Shown here in pieces: positions 1 to 9,784 of a stretch of 64,000 bases of DNA (the stretch's first letter is position 1; each line of letters begins with the position of its first letter). The position numbers and the translations under genes are program-made. The notes below the pieces were generated by a model. That model saw nothing but the letters and a program-made list of their open reading frames with translations. It was not told the origin of the DNA and did not search any database. The stretch comes from Muribaculum sp. (GTDB lineage: Bacteria; Bacteroidota; Bacteroidia; Bacteroidales; Muribaculaceae). The stretch spans positions 46,479 through 110,478 of the forward strand of contig JAMPAZ010000001.1 in the NCBI GenBank assembly GCA_023666965.1, written 5' to 3'.

Positions 1-30
1 CCTGCCTTCGGGCACTAAAATAGCCAAACG

Positions 31-639
31 ATGAATATAGTATCCTCAAAATTTGAAATCAGCAATTCAGATGTAAATAAATGTCCTTCGGGATGCCGTC
101 ACGAATATGCATTCATCGGACGCTCAAACGTCGGCAAGTCGTCGCTAATAAACATGCTCACCAAGCATAAGGGACTGGCAATGACCTCATCGACTCCGGG
201 AAAAACCACTCTGATAAACCACTTCCTTATTAACGACGAGTGGTATATCGTGGATCTGCCCGGTTACGGATACGCCCAGCGAGGCAAGGAAATGCAGCGC
301 AAAATCAAAAAAATCATAGAGGACTATATCCTCGAGCGCGGACAGATGACAAATCTGTTTTTGTTAATCGACTCCCGCCATGAGCCACAAAAAATAGATC
401 TCGAATTCATGGAATGGCTCGGGGAGAACGGAGTGCCGTTCTCAATCGTGTTTACAAAACTCGACAAGATGACGGCCACGGCAGGAAAAGCGACAACCGG
501 CAAATATCTTGAAATTCTCAAAGAAAATTGGGAAGAGCTTCCGCCAGTCTTCTATACATCAAGTGCCGACGGTCGCGGACGAAAGGAACTCCTGGATTAC
601 ATCGAAGAGTTAAATAAACTGCCACTAACCTGCGATTAA
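31..639 (+). CDS. engB: Ribosome biogenesis GTP-binding protein EngB (YihA/YsxC)
   Basis: Small TRAFAC GTPase that helps assemble the large ribosomal subunit in the cytoplasm. The 202-aa product shows the G1 loop GRSNVGKSS (residues 30-38), TPGKT at 55-59, the G3 motif DLPGYGYA starting at residue 75, the G4 motif TKLD (142-145) and a G5-like SSADGRG near 178. Length and motif order are those of the family. The ATG at 31 is the only start that keeps the N-terminal strand. The Rel gene begins 18 bases after the stop, so the two are probably co-transcribed, linking ribosome assembly with the stringent response. Only 30 bases of upstream DNA are visible, so the promoter cannot be judged. Identification is secure. 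Confidence 0.96.
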   Translation: MNIVSSKFEISNSDVNKCPSGCRHEYAFIGRSNVGKSSLINMLTKHKGLAMTSSTPGKTTLINHFLINDEWYIVDLPGYGYAQRGKEMQRKIKKIIEDYILERGQMTNLFLLIDSRHEPQKIDLEFMEWLGENGVPFSIVFTKLDKMTATAGKATTGKYLEILKENWEELPPVFYTSSADGRGRKELLDYIEELNKLPLTCD

Positions 640-657
640 ACCCAACTCAATCAGACT

Positions 658-2862
658 ATGAGCGAGAAATACTTTACGGCAGATGAACGTGACAAGCTTC
701 TTGACACCTGCAAGAGGCTTCTTGCCATGACACGCGATGTCGTAGAGAAAGACGATGTCAGAAGAATACGCGAAATTACAGAGCGGGGCATCAAAGAGAA
801 TCAGCTAAAACGCGATCGCTTCGGATTCAACCCCACCCTGCGCCACCTGGCGACAGCATCGGCACTGTGCGAAAAAGTTAGCCCTGACCGCAATATGGTC
901 ATTGCCACACTTCTTTACGGACTATGCCAAAGCGAATTTCTGCCCGAGGAGGATTTGAAAAAAAAATGGGGTGAAGATATTGCCAAGTTAGTGCATGGAT
1001 TGCTTAAAGTGTCGTCACTTTACAGCAAACAGGCGGCCGTGGAAAGCGACAATTTCAGAAAATTGTTACTGACATTTGCCGAGGACATACGAGTGATAAT
1101 CATTATGATCGTTGATCGATTGTCGCTGATGCGCGCTATCAACCATCATCCTAACGAGAAAATGGTGCGCGACGTAGCGTATGAAGCCAACTATCTTTAT
1201 GCGCCTTTGGCACATCGCCTTGGCCTATACGCCATAAAGTCGGAACTTGAGGATATGTCGCTTAAATACACTAACCGCGCGACATATACCGAGATAGCCC
1301 ATAAACTAAACGAGACCAAGGCTTCACGCGATGCCTACATTGATTCGTTCATCAAACCAATCCGTGAGAAACTCGATGCCACAGGACTAAAATACGAAAT
1401 AAAAGGCCGGACAAAGTCGATATATTCCATTTGGAACAAAATAAAAAAACAAAAAAACGACATTGACCACATATATGACCTTTTTGCCATAAGAGTCATC
1501 ATCGACACTGAGCCGGCAAAAGAAAAGAGCGACTGCTGGCTTGCATATTCCGTCATTACCGACATGTATCGTCCAAACCCATCGAGGATGAAGGACTGGC
1601 TAAGCATCCCTAAAAGCAATGGCTATGAATCGCTGCACATCACAGTATACGGCCCGGATAACCGCTGGGTAGAAGTTCAAATCCGCACAAAAAGGATGGA
1701 CCTTATAGCCGAGAAAGGTCTGGCCGCCCACTGGAAATACAAGGGAATCAAAAGCGAAGGCGCACTCGATGCATGGATGAATAATGTGCGCGACATACTT
1801 GAAACGGCGGAGACCGGCCCTATGGAGCTGATGAAGAACATGAAAATGGACTTTTATGATAAGGAAGTATTCGTGTTCACCCCAAAGGGCGACCTTTACA
1901 AGCTACCTTTCGGAGCCACCTTACTCGATTTCGCATTCCATATACACTCAAAATTGGGAATGGCATGCGTAGGCGGTACGGTAAACGGTCGCAATCAGAA
2001 GATAAACTATAAGCTTAAAAGCGGCGACACAGTAGAAATTCAAACTTCGACGACACAGACACCCAAACTCGACTGGCTCAACTTCACCGTCACATCAAAA
2101 GCCAGAAATAAGATCAGGCAAAGCGTCAAAGAGATTGAGAGCCGACAGGCCAATCTTGGCAAAGAACTGCTTGAGCGTAGGTTTAAAAACCGCAAAATCG
2201 ATATGGTGGAAAGTACAATGACCAAGCTTATTAAAAAGCTCGGATATAAGACTGCCACCGACTTTTACGACGCGATAGCGTCGGGCGACAAAGATGTCAA
2301 CGACGTAATTTCTGAATACGAAAATCTCGACAGAAAACAGAACGAATCCTCCGAGACCCGTTCGGCTGAAGAGTTCAAACTGATGCCACACGACGACGAC
2401 AATTCGGACGGTGGCGACATTTTAGTAATCGGCGACGACATAAAGGGCATAAACTACCGCTTGTCGAAATGTTGCAACCCAATTTATGGCGATGACGTAT
2501 TCGGATTCATTTCTGCAGAAGGTGTAATCAAGATACATAGGAACGACTGTCCAAACGCATCTAATATAAAAGAGAAATATCCCTACCGGATTATTCCGAC
2601 GCGCTGGTCGGGGAAATTGGGACATCAATTTGGAGCCACCCTGCGCATTGTGGGACAAGACGACATTGGCATCGTGGCTTCCATAACATCAATCATCAAC
2701 AAGGAGAAAGATACCGCATTGCGAAGCATCTCCATAGATTCAAACGATGGAATATTCCATGGCTATCTTGTTGTCGGAATCAACGACACGGTGGCCTTAA
2801 ACAATCTTATAAAAAAGCTTAAAACCGTAAAAGGAGTAAAAGATGTACAACGTAGCAAGTAA
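658..2862 (+). CDS. relA: Long RelA/SpoT-family (p)ppGpp synthetase with degenerate hydrolase domain
   Basis: Stringent-response enzyme that makes (p)ppGpp from ATP and GTP/GDP. The 734-aa protein has the long Rel layout: HD region (about 50-200), nucleotidyltransferase (about 245-365), TGS (about 402-465) and a C-terminal ACT domain (about 660-734). The synthetase looks intact: a G-loop-like segment near 251-261, the aspartate in HIYDLFAIRV (271-280), RMKD (310-313), NGYESLH and VEVQIRT. In the HD domain the usual HDxxED motif reads YGLCQS (87-92), so the metal-binding His-Asp pair is lost, although H63 and D153 remain. I infer a synthetase that cannot hydrolyse (p)ppGpp; a bifunctional partner would have to lie outside the window. 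The next gene starts inside its 3' end. Confidence 0.93.
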   Translation: MSEKYFTADERDKLLDTCKRLLAMTRDVVEKDDVRRIREITERGIKENQLKRDRFGFNPTLRHLATASALCEKVSPDRNMVIATLLYGLCQSEFLPEEDLKKKWGEDIAKLVHGLLKVSSLYSKQAAVESDNFRKLLLTFAEDIRVIIIMIVDRLSLMRAINHHPNEKMVRDVAYEANYLYAPLAHRLGLYAIKSELEDMSLKYTNRATYTEIAHKLNETKASRDAYIDSFIKPIREKLDATGLKYEIKGRTKSIYSIWNKIKKQKNDIDHIYDLFAIRVIIDTEPAKEKSDCWLAYSVITDMYRPNPSRMKDWLSIPKSNGYESLHITVYGPDNRWVEVQIRTKRMDLIAEKGLAAHWKYKGIKSEGALDAWMNNVRDILETAETGPMELMKNMKMDFYDKEVFVFTPKGDLYKLPFGATLLDFAFHIHSKLGMACVGGTVNGRNQKINYKLKSGDTVEIQTSTTQTPKLDWLNFTVTSKARNKIRQSVKEIESRQANLGKELLERRFKNRKIDMVESTMTKLIKKLGYKTATDFYDAIASGDKDVNDVISEYENLDRKQNESSETRSAEEFKLMPHDDDNSDGGDILVIGDDIKGINYRLSKCCNPIYGDDVFGFISAEGVIKIHRNDCPNASNIKEKYPYRIIPTRWSGKLGHQFGATLRIVGQDDIGIVASITSIINKEKDTALRSISIDSNDGIFHGYLVVGINDTVALNNLIKKLKTVKGVKDVQRSK

Positions 2863-3706
2863 ACCAATCATTGCAGGAATCATCGCCGCGACATTATGTC
2901 TGGGCGGATGCTCGTCTAAAAGTGCCGAACGTATCGGCGCTGAACAGCTGGTGGCAAGTGCAGACTCAGCCATTAAAGTGCATAACTATGATGAGGCTTT
3001 GACATTGCTCGACACTCTCAAAGCCAAGTATCCTGCTGAGATTGAGATGCAGCGCCAAGGTATGCACCTGCGTCCTCAGGCAATCGAAGGCCAGACCATA
3101 CGCGAGCTTCAGACAACCGACAGTCTGCGCGCATATTACGAATATGTGGCCGATTCACTTAAACAGTACTTTTCCTTAGTTCACAATCCCGAATTGGGCG
3201 AAGACTATGACTATTATGTTATAAGGGAGTATAAAAACAGCAATCTCTTTAACAGGACAGGCATTGAAGCCCGTGTCGAACCCTCCGGTGAACTACGCTT
3301 GATTTCATCTCTCGTCGGACATCCTGCCGTAAAACACACAAAAATAGCACTGGTGCAAAAAAATCAGGGTTCATTTAAAGTAGAATCGGCAGAGGTGCCA
3401 TACGACGGAGAGCGCAATTACCGGTCCGGCTCTACAGAAATGATTACTTTTATCGGAGCTGAATGCGACACTTTAGGCTCATATCTGGTCAACGGCGCAC
3501 CTAAAGATGTTATGCTCACGTTCAGGGGCGCAAAAGTGCACTCTTTGCCATTGTCAAAAAACGACCGTAAATCGCTCGAACTAAGCTATAAGTTTGCCCA
3601 AGCCACAGCAAAACATCGCAATGCGGTAAAACGTCTCGACTTCCTAAACAAGCAACTTATGATTGCCCGCGACCAAGCGGCGAGAACGTCACAAGATCCG
3701 GAATAA
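2843..3706 (+). CDS. Lipoprotein of unknown function
   Basis: 287-aa predicted lipoprotein: a hydrophobic signal segment (about 8-19) is followed by the lipobox LGGC with Cys23. I do not recognise a family. Residues 35-60 read like a single helical TPR-type hairpin (DEALTLLDTLKAKYP), the middle looks beta-rich, and the C-terminus (about 245-285) is a charged helix that could form a coiled coil. The ATG at 2843 lies inside the end of the Rel gene (20-base overlap) and is preceded by AAAGGAG at good spacing, an unusually clear ribosome binding site for this phylum. That supports both the start and translational coupling to rel. It may be an envelope protein, but no function can be assigned. Confidence 0.8.
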   Translation: MYNVASKPIIAGIIAATLCLGGCSSKSAERIGAEQLVASADSAIKVHNYDEALTLLDTLKAKYPAEIEMQRQGMHLRPQAIEGQTIRELQTTDSLRAYYEYVADSLKQYFSLVHNPELGEDYDYYVIREYKNSNLFNRTGIEARVEPSGELRLISSLVGHPAVKHTKIALVQKNQGSFKVESAEVPYDGERNYRSGSTEMITFIGAECDTLGSYLVNGAPKDVMLTFRGAKVHSLPLSKNDRKSLELSYKFAQATAKHRNAVKRLDFLNKQLMIARDQAARTSQDPE

Positions 3707-3718
3707 TATAGAGAGGAC

Positions 3719-4723
3719 TTAGAGACCTTGGCGATCAAGCCAAAGGAACATATATGAGAACAAGGGGTTGCGTACCTCTTTTCTGGAAAGCACAAGGTCA
3801 TGTAGCCCTCCGTAGACTGTCACCTCAGTCACCTTAGGACCCAAGCGCCTGCCATACTTAGAAATATCTTCAACATCAAGAACGGCATCGGCCCGGGAGT
3901 ACATACTCGCCGGGTCGCCTTCTTTAACAGACCGGTCGGAGTGCATCAACAAAATCGGAACCCGGATATGAGGATTGTCCTGAATAATACCCTGAGCCAC
4001 ATCAATGGCTCGAATCCAACCCGCATCGACATTCGGCGACACCATGAGTTTCCATGACGTATCATAATTCCATTCCCCTTCATACGCGGCCAACAGACTG
4101 CGGGCATAACCAGTTCCGCCACCCTGCGAAATTGAAATGTCGGGCAACAATCGCGCAGCTCCTCTTACCAAAGGAATTAAAAATCTTTCTTGAAAATTAG
4201 ATTGATTCCAATCAAGGAACGGACTGTTCAAAATCAGAGCCTTAACGACCGTGTCAGGATTTTCGTTCATATATAGCGCCGTCGTCAATCCTCCGGTTGA
4301 GTGTCCAATGAGTATTATTTCATTATTCCCGTCGCGCTTCATTTGCGATAGAGCCGAGTCAATATCGGCAAAATACTCCTTCATATCGCGAACCTGGAAC
4401 TTCTTCTGCCCCTCCATTATCGAACGTCCGTATTTCCTTAAGTCGACTGCGTAAAAATTGTAGCATGAGTCGACAAAACGATTGCCCATTTCAGCCTGGA
4501 AAAAGTAATCGTTAAAACCATGCACGTATAGCACAGCCCTACGGACATCATTGCACGCTGACTGCTTTCGCACAATCGTGCAACGCACCTTCCCTGCATA
4601 ATCGTCAGGTTGATTTACACGACGCATTTCATAGCCGTCGCCCAGGACATCGGGACTCCACTGCGAGAACAGGGCAGAACAACCAATCCATAAGGCAATA
4701 AGCGCAGATACAACTCTGAACAT
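3719..4723 (-). CDS. Secreted alpha/beta hydrolase (lysophospholipase-like)
   Basis: 334-aa serine hydrolase with an N-terminal signal segment (residues 1-20), so probably periplasmic. The fold markers of the lysophospholipase/monoacylglycerol lipase group are visible: the oxyanion-hole strand LYVHGFND (65-72), the nucleophile elbow GHSTGG with S142, a candidate acid D263 in HSDRSV and the histidine H308 in GGLHDL. The triad is therefore complete. The substrate is unknown; lysophospholipids, monoacylglycerols or other esters are all possible. The gene converges on the lipoprotein gene from the opposite strand with only 12 bases between stops. It lies 22 bases after the ABC permease stop on the same strand and could be read with it. 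Confidence 0.87.
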   Translation of the reverse strand: MFRVVSALIALWIGCSALFSQWSPDVLGDGYEMRRVNQPDDYAGKVRCTIVRKQSACNDVRRAVLYVHGFNDYFFQAEMGNRFVDSCYNFYAVDLRKYGRSIMEGQKKFQVRDMKEYFADIDSALSQMKRDGNNEIILIGHSTGGLTTALYMNENPDTVVKALILNSPFLDWNQSNFQERFLIPLVRGAARLLPDISISQGGGTGYARSLLAAYEGEWNYDTSWKLMVSPNVDAGWIRAIDVAQGIIQDNPHIRVPILLMHSDRSVKEGDPASMYSRADAVLDVEDISKYGRRLGPKVTEVTVYGGLHDLVLSRKEVRNPLFSYMFLWLDRQGL

Positions 4724-4745
4724 AATCCGAACTTTAAAAACCGAT

Positions 4746-6047
4746 TTATTTCAGCCAACGGAAAAGTTCGATATACGACACCTTCTTACCGTATCTGAGA
4801 ATGCCGTTGCGGTATATTCTCGAGGCAAAGTAAGTAAACAATATAGCCGAGGCATACAGCACTCCAATACTCGTAAGTAACTGCCAAAAGGGCACATCGT
4901 AAGGGAGGCGGGTCATCATAACAATAGGCGAAGTGAACGGAATAATCGAGCACCACACTCCAAGCTGTCCGTTAGGATTTTCTATACAAGACTCTCCGAT
5001 TAGCAATGCAAACACGATTATCATCATAACCGGAGTGGTGAACTGAGCCGTGTCAGATTGTTGGTCGACAGCCGAACCAAATCCGGCAAACAATGCCGCA
5101 TAAAGCAGGTAGCCGCCGATAAAATAGACAACAAACATACCCAATAACTGAACCCAGTTAATCGACATAATCATCTGCAACACTTTGGCCATACCAGATT
5201 CAAGCTCCGGCACAGCATCCATTCCAGCGACAGCCCCGGAAGTCATGACAGATGTATCCGGTACAAGACCGCTTAGGCTCAAGGCCAACATTCCCGCTCC
5301 GAGTAATATGGCCCAAATAGCTATCTGAGTGAGTCCGACCAATGCCACACCGATAATCTTCCCCATCATAAGTTCGATGGGACGACAGGAGCTGACTATG
5401 ACTTCGACGATACGGTTAGTCTTGTCTTCTACCACAGAAGCCATAATCATGGCACCGAACATCAATACAAAAATGTAGATTATAAAAGCCAAAACGATTC
5501 CTACTACAGAGGCAAGCATAGTCGACGACACCTCGTTATCCCAGGTCAAGGCATCGATATCGACATCTATATGCGAGTCCTTCATCATTTGTTCAAATTC
5601 AGGAATACCGTATGACTCAATCTTCTCCTGCGACAATCTCTCACCGAGGACATCTTCAATTTGGCTCATCAAAGACATTCTCACTGCATCGTCGGAATAT
5701 ACCGTGACCTTGTGAGTATCCGATACGTCGGCCGGGATAGCAATAAGCGCGTATGAGTCACCGTAACGTTCACGCAACTCATCCACCGACTCCGCGCGGT
5801 CGGTAGAGACATATACAAACCTATAGTCTTCATCGTCTTCAAATGCCTGAGCAAACTTTCCGGAATTGTCCACTATAGTGACGCACTCAGCTTCGTCTGA
5901 ACTGTTGAACTGAGACAACAACACAGGCACAACCCCTATTAATAGCACCAAAATCGGCACAAGTATAGTGGAAATTATAAATGACTTTTTTGCAACGATG
6001 GCATAATATTCACGTTGCATCACGAGGAATAGACGGTTCTTATTCAT
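4746..6047 (-). CDS. ABC-2 type transporter permease (NatB-like)
   Basis: 433-aa inner-membrane permease of the ABC-2/NatB type. One N-terminal membrane helix (about 22-46) is followed by a periplasmic domain of about 130 residues. A bundle of hydrophobic segments then runs from about 180 to 425, including FIIYIFVLMFGAMIMASVVE and the helices around IGVALVGLTQIAIWAILL. This is the layout of exporters related to the sodium extruder NatAB, but the substrate is not predictable. The start overlaps the end of the ATPase gene by 8 bases, so the two are translationally coupled and form one complex. Confidence 0.9.
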   Translation of the reverse strand: MNKNRLFLVMQREYYAIVAKKSFIISTILVPILVLLIGVVPVLLSQFNSSDEAECVTIVDNSGKFAQAFEDDEDYRFVYVSTDRAESVDELRERYGDSYALIAIPADVSDTHKVTVYSDDAVRMSLMSQIEDVLGERLSQEKIESYGIPEFEQMMKDSHIDVDIDALTWDNEVSSTMLASVVGIVLAFIIYIFVLMFGAMIMASVVEDKTNRIVEVIVSSCRPIELMMGKIIGVALVGLTQIAIWAILLGAGMLALSLSGLVPDTSVMTSGAVAGMDAVPELESGMAKVLQMIMSINWVQLLGMFVVYFIGGYLLYAALFAGFGSAVDQQSDTAQFTTPVMMIIVFALLIGESCIENPNGQLGVWCSIIPFTSPIVMMTRLPYDVPFWQLLTSIGVLYASAILFTYFASRIYRNGILRYGKKVSYIELFRWLK

Positions 6048-6954
6048 GTTCTTTTGTGACTGTTTCGATAAATATTTCGTTCATTGAAGGCAAGATTTCT
6101 TCAAATCCAAGTATGGTGTATCTCTCGTTCAAGAAAGCGATAGTCTCCCTCATTGTCACACCGGGCGCCAACGCTACCACAGCTCCGCAGCCTCCGACCG
6201 AGTTAGGCTCAAGACTATTGATGGAGTAAAGCGACTCATTCGGGGCAAGTACAGGCTCGGCTATAGTTATTCGGAACAAATTTTTCTTAAACTGCTGTCT
6301 AATCTGATATACATCGCCCTGAAGCACGACATGGGAACAGTCAATCAACGTGATTTCCCGGCAAATTTCTTCCACCGACGCCATATTGTGGGTCGAAAAC
6401 AATATAGTAGACCCATCCCGGTTCAACTCGATAATTTCCCGCTTAAGTTGCTCCACATTCACCGGATCAAATCCAGAAAACGGCTCGTCGAAAATCAGCA
6501 ACTTCGGACGATGAACCACAGTGGAGATAAACTGCACTTTTTGAGCCATACCCTTAGATAGGGCTTCTATCTTCTTCGAGGCCCACTCGGCAAGTCCGAG
6601 TTTTTCAAGCCACATCATAGCTGCAGTCCGCGCATCGCGTTTAGACATTCCCTTCAATCTCCCGATAAACTCTATCTGATCAATGACCTTCATTTTCTTA
6701 TAAAGACCACGTTCTTCAGGCAGATAGCCCATGTGCATCACATCGGTCGGAGTCAAAGCTCGCCCATCAAGACGCACTTCGCCCTCATCTTGACGAATTA
6801 TTTGGTTCAGGATTCTAATGAGGGTGGTTTTACCGGCTCCATTTGGGCCGAGCAATCCATAAACCTCTCCCTCCGAGACGTTTAAAGACACGTGGTCAAG
6901 CGCGACATGTTTGTCATAGCGCTTGACCACATCTTTGATTTCTATTAAAGACAT
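6040..6954 (-). CDS. ABC transporter ATP-binding protein (NatA-like)
   Basis: 304-aa ATPase subunit paired with the ABC-2 permease downstream. Walker A GPNGAGKTT (36-44), the signature region ALSKGMAQKV near 130, Walker B LLIFDEP followed by the D-loop SGFDP, and the H-loop STHNM are all present. After about residue 215 there is an extra C-terminal domain of the kind seen in NatA-like exporters. The gene follows prmA with about 27 bases between them on the same strand, so it may be read in the same transcript. It powers export of an unknown substrate at the inner membrane. Identification as an ABC-2 ATPase is firm; the NatA name is by likeness only. Confidence 0.92.
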   Translation of the reverse strand: MSLIEIKDVVKRYDKHVALDHVSLNVSEGEVYGLLGPNGAGKTTLIRILNQIIRQDEGEVRLDGRALTPTDVMHMGYLPEERGLYKKMKVIDQIEFIGRLKGMSKRDARTAAMMWLEKLGLAEWASKKIEALSKGMAQKVQFISTVVHRPKLLIFDEPFSGFDPVNVEQLKREIIELNRDGSTILFSTHNMASVEEICREITLIDCSHVVLQGDVYQIRQQFKKNLFRITIAEPVLAPNESLYSINSLEPNSVGGCGAVVALAPGVTMRETIAFLNERYTILGFEEILPSMNEIFIETVTKEHE

Positions 6955-6981
6955 TTAGATATATTTCGTTTTAATTATAAA

Positions 6982-7830
6982 CTACACTTTCTTAAGCATC
7001 AGCGAAGCCCAATTGTCAAGAGATGTTTCTGATTCAAGAACGAGCCCAAAATCTGTCGCTTTATGCACAATGTCGTCAACATCATCACGATAAAATCCGC
7101 TTAACAACATCATTCCTCCCTGCTTGAGGGCATTTGAATAAGATTCGATATCGTTAAGTATGATGTTCTTGTTTATGTTGGCCAACAAATAGTCTGACAA
7201 CTCAATGCCCCTAAGGGCAGAAGCGTCACCAAGAATCACATTTATTTCAGCATGATTGTTGAGCTTGACATTTTCAAGAGCATTTACGTAGGCAAACTCA
7301 TCAATTTCGATTGCGTTAACAGGAGAAGCTCCACGCATAGCGGCAAGAATCGCCAAAATGCCGGTGCCGGTGCCGACATCGACAAGCGCCCTACCCTGCA
7401 TGGGCAATTCAAGGATTCGCCGTAACATCAGCGTGGTCGTCTGATGATGTCCCGTTCCGAAGGCCATCTTCGGATCAATGACTATATCGTATGAGGCTTT
7501 GGGCACATCGGAATGAAAAGAACTGTGTATTACACACTTATCATCAACCACTATCGGGCGGAAGTAATTCTTCTCCCACTCCGCATTCCAATCCTGCCCT
7601 TCAATTTCAGTCCAACTCACCGAGGCGCTGACATCTTCAAAGGGAAACTGAGCCACAATAGTTTTCAATACAGAATCGTCAAAGTCGCCGACTTTGATAT
7701 AAGCTGTCAGTCCTTCGGCATCAGGCACAAAACTTTCATAACCGAAGTCGCACATCAATGCGGCAAAGACATCGGTCATTGTTTCGTCACAAGGGGTCAA
7801 ATCGACCCTTACCTCCATGTAATTGTTCAT
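6982..7830 (-). CDS. prmA: Ribosomal protein L11 methyltransferase PrmA
   Basis: SAM-dependent methyltransferase that modifies ribosomal protein L11. The 282-aa form starts at the ATG at 7830 (MNNYMEVRV). A longer reading starting at 7881 would run back into the typA coding region and adds residues unlike the family, so I reject it. SAM motif I reads LVDVGTGTGILAILA in the middle of the protein, preceded by the substrate-side segment DPKMAFGTGHHQTT, typical of PrmA. A later segment, LLANINKNII, resembles the family's catalytic loop. The gene begins 13 bases after the typA stop, suggesting a translation-related operon typA-prmA. Confidence 0.93.
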   Translation of the reverse strand: MNNYMEVRVDLTPCDETMTDVFAALMCDFGYESFVPDAEGLTAYIKVGDFDDSVLKTIVAQFPFEDVSASVSWTEIEGQDWNAEWEKNYFRPIVVDDKCVIHSSFHSDVPKASYDIVIDPKMAFGTGHHQTTTLMLRRILELPMQGRALVDVGTGTGILAILAAMRGASPVNAIEIDEFAYVNALENVKLNNHAEINVILGDASALRGIELSDYLLANINKNIILNDIESYSNALKQGGMMLLSGFYRDDVDDIVHKATDFGLVLESETSLDNWASLMLKKV

Positions 7831-7843
7831 AGCGAAGAATATC

Positions 7844-9643
7844 CTATTGTTTATTGGCACGTTTACGCTCAAGTTCGTCAAGGATGATCTTTCTAAGTCG
7901 GAGATGATGCGGAGTCACCTCTACGTACTCGTCCTCCTTAATATATTCAAGAGCTTCCTCGAGGCTGAATACGACCGGGGGTATGATACGAGCCTTATCG
8001 TCGGCTCCGGAAGCACGCATGTTGGTCAACTTCTTTGACTTTGTAACATTGACCACAATGTCGTTATCCTTAGCGTTCTCCCCTACGACCTGTCCGGCAT
8101 AAACCTCTTCCTGAGGGAATATAAAGAAGCGTCCTCGATCTTGAAGTTTATCAATAGCGTATGCATATGCCGTACCGGCTTCCATAGCTATCAATGAACC
8201 GTTAGTGCGACGCTCGATATCGCCTTTCCAAGGTTGGTATTCAAGAAAGCGGTGAGCCATTATCGCCTCGCCTGCCGATGCCGTCAGAACATTATTGCGG
8301 AGTCCGATTATGCCACGTGAAGGTATGTTAAATTCTATGTGCAGACGGTCGTTCTGAGTGGTCATCGACACCATTTCACCCTTTCGGCGCGTCACCATAT
8401 CGATGATTTTACTCGAATATTCTTCAGGCACATTGATTGTCAACAACTCTACCGGTTCACACTTGACACCGTCGATTTCCTTGATTATGACTTGAGGCTG
8501 CCCCACTTGTAGTTCATACCCTTCTCGACGCATCGTTTCGATCAAGACGGACAAATGAAGCACACCTCGCCCATAGACAGTCCAAACGTCTTCATGCGTG
8601 GCTTTGGTCACTCGAAGCGCGAGATTCTTATCAAGTTCATGAATGAGACGATCACCGATATGGCGAGATGTCACATATTTTCCATCGCGCCCGAAGAATG
8701 GCGAGTCATTTATGGTGAAAGTCATAGACATCGTAGGTTCGTCGATGGCAATACGGGGAAGCGGCTCAGGATTTTCGACAGTGGCCACTGTATCGCCGAT
8801 TTCAAATCCTTCGATTCCGACCAAAGCACAAATATCGCCTGACGCCACTTCCGATACGCGTTTACGCCCCATTCCCTCAAATGTATGAAGCTCTTTGATT
8901 CGCTGCTTTACAACAGAGCCGTCTTTCTTACACAGAGCAATCTCCATGCCCTCGCGAAGCACTCCTCTATGAACGCGCCCCACTGCTATTCGGCCTACAT
9001 AGTTAGAATAATCCAACGACGTAATCAACATTTGGGCATCACCTTCAAGGGTCTGCGGAGCCGGTATGTATTCAATAATTGCGTCCAAGACGGGAAGTAT
9101 ATTGTCAGTCGGCTTTTTCCAATCTGAAGACATCCATCCCTGTTTAGCCGACCCGTAGACGGTAGGGAAGTCGAGCTGATCTTCTGTTGCATCGAGATTA
9201 AACATTAAGTCGAAAACCATCTCTTGAACTTCGTCAGGACGACAGTTTGGCTTATCAACTTTGTTTACAACCACCACCGGTTTCAGTCCCATCTGAATGG
9301 CTTTCTGCAATACAAAGCGGGTCTGAGGCATCGGTCCCTCGAATGCATCTACAAGGAGAAGACACCCATCAGCCATATTCAACACTCGCTCAACCTCGCC
9401 GCCGAAGTCGGCGTGTCCCGGAGTGTCTATTATATTAATTTTATAGCCTTTATAGTTGATTGAAACATTTTTGGAGAGAATCGTTATGCCTCGTTCACGC
9501 TCCAAATCATTATTATCTAGAATTAATTCACCTGTACTTTGATTTTCGCGGAAGAGATTGCCAGCCAACAGCATTTTATCGACCAAAGTAGTCTTGCCAT
9601 GGTCGACGTGGGCGATGATGGCGATGTTTCTAATGTTCTGCAT
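7844..9643 (-). CDS. typA: Translational GTPase TypA/BipA
   Basis: 599-aa ribosome-associated GTPase of the EF-G-like class, involved in ribosome assembly and stress adaptation. The G1 motif AHVDHGKTT (residues 10-18), [12 protein letters not shown] (G3) and NKVDKP (G4) are intact, and the length is usual. The C-terminal half carries the TypA-specific region ([25 protein letters not shown]). A TAnnTTTG-type -7 element lies upstream on the minus strand at 9668-9675. The -33 position falls inside a perfect inverted repeat (9691-9736), so transcription of typA may be influenced by that structure. prmA follows at 13 bases. Confidence 0.97.
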   Translation of the reverse strand: MQNIRNIAIIAHVDHGKTTLVDKMLLAGNLFRENQSTGELILDNNDLERERGITILSKNVSINYKGYKINIIDTPGHADFGGEVERVLNMADGCLLLVDAFEGPMPQTRFVLQKAIQMGLKPVVVVNKVDKPNCRPDEVQEMVFDLMFNLDATEDQLDFPTVYGSAKQGWMSSDWKKPTDNILPVLDAIIEYIPAPQTLEGDAQMLITSLDYSNYVGRIAVGRVHRGVLREGMEIALCKKDGSVVKQRIKELHTFEGMGRKRVSEVASGDICALVGIEGFEIGDTVATVENPEPLPRIAIDEPTMSMTFTINDSPFFGRDGKYVTSRHIGDRLIHELDKNLALRVTKATHEDVWTVYGRGVLHLSVLIETMRREGYELQVGQPQVIIKEIDGVKCEPVELLTINVPEEYSSKIIDMVTRRKGEMVSMTTQNDRLHIEFNIPSRGIIGLRNNVLTASAGEAIMAHRFLEYQPWKGDIERRTNGSLIAMEAGTAYAYAIDKLQDRGRFFIFPQEEVYAGQVVGENAKDNDIVVNVTKSKKLTNMRASGADDKARIIPPVVFSLEEALEYIKEDEYVEVTPHHLRLRKIILDELERKRANKQ

Positions 9644-9667
9644 ATACTTATTTTCCTATTTCGACTA

Positions 9668-9698
9668 CAAAATTACTATGTTATTAAACATATTCCAA
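9668..9698 (-). promoter_or_regulatory. Bacteroides-type promoter of typA overlapping a terminator arm
   Basis: On the minus strand TAATTTTG (9675-9668) matches the TAnnTTTG -7 consensus and ends 24 bases before the typA ATG. About 19 bases further upstream is TTGG (9698-9695), a partial -33 match that lies inside one arm of the inverted repeat 9691-9736. Confidence 0.55.
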
Positions 9699-9736
9699 GC
9701 CTCCATGGGAAAAATTTCGCATGGAGGCTTGGAATA
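9691..9736 (-). terminator. Perfect 17-bp inverted repeat, terminator of the protease gene
   Basis: Arms 9691-9707 and 9720-9736 are perfectly complementary over 17 bp with a 12-base loop. The repeat sits 48 bases after the stop of the protease gene on the minus strand and is followed by a T-rich stretch (TGTTTAATAA). It lies between two same-strand genes, so it should end the protease transcript before typA. The arms are longer than is usual for an intrinsic terminator. Confidence 0.75.
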
Positions 9737-9784
9737 GAAATCTCTTATTCAGCGCATCTGCGCTTCAGGCTCTGTGAGAGGTTC

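Noticed and set aside
7831-7881. Upstream extension of prmA
   Set aside because: The extra codons overlap the end of typA and do not resemble PrmA; the ATG at 7830 gives the normal length.
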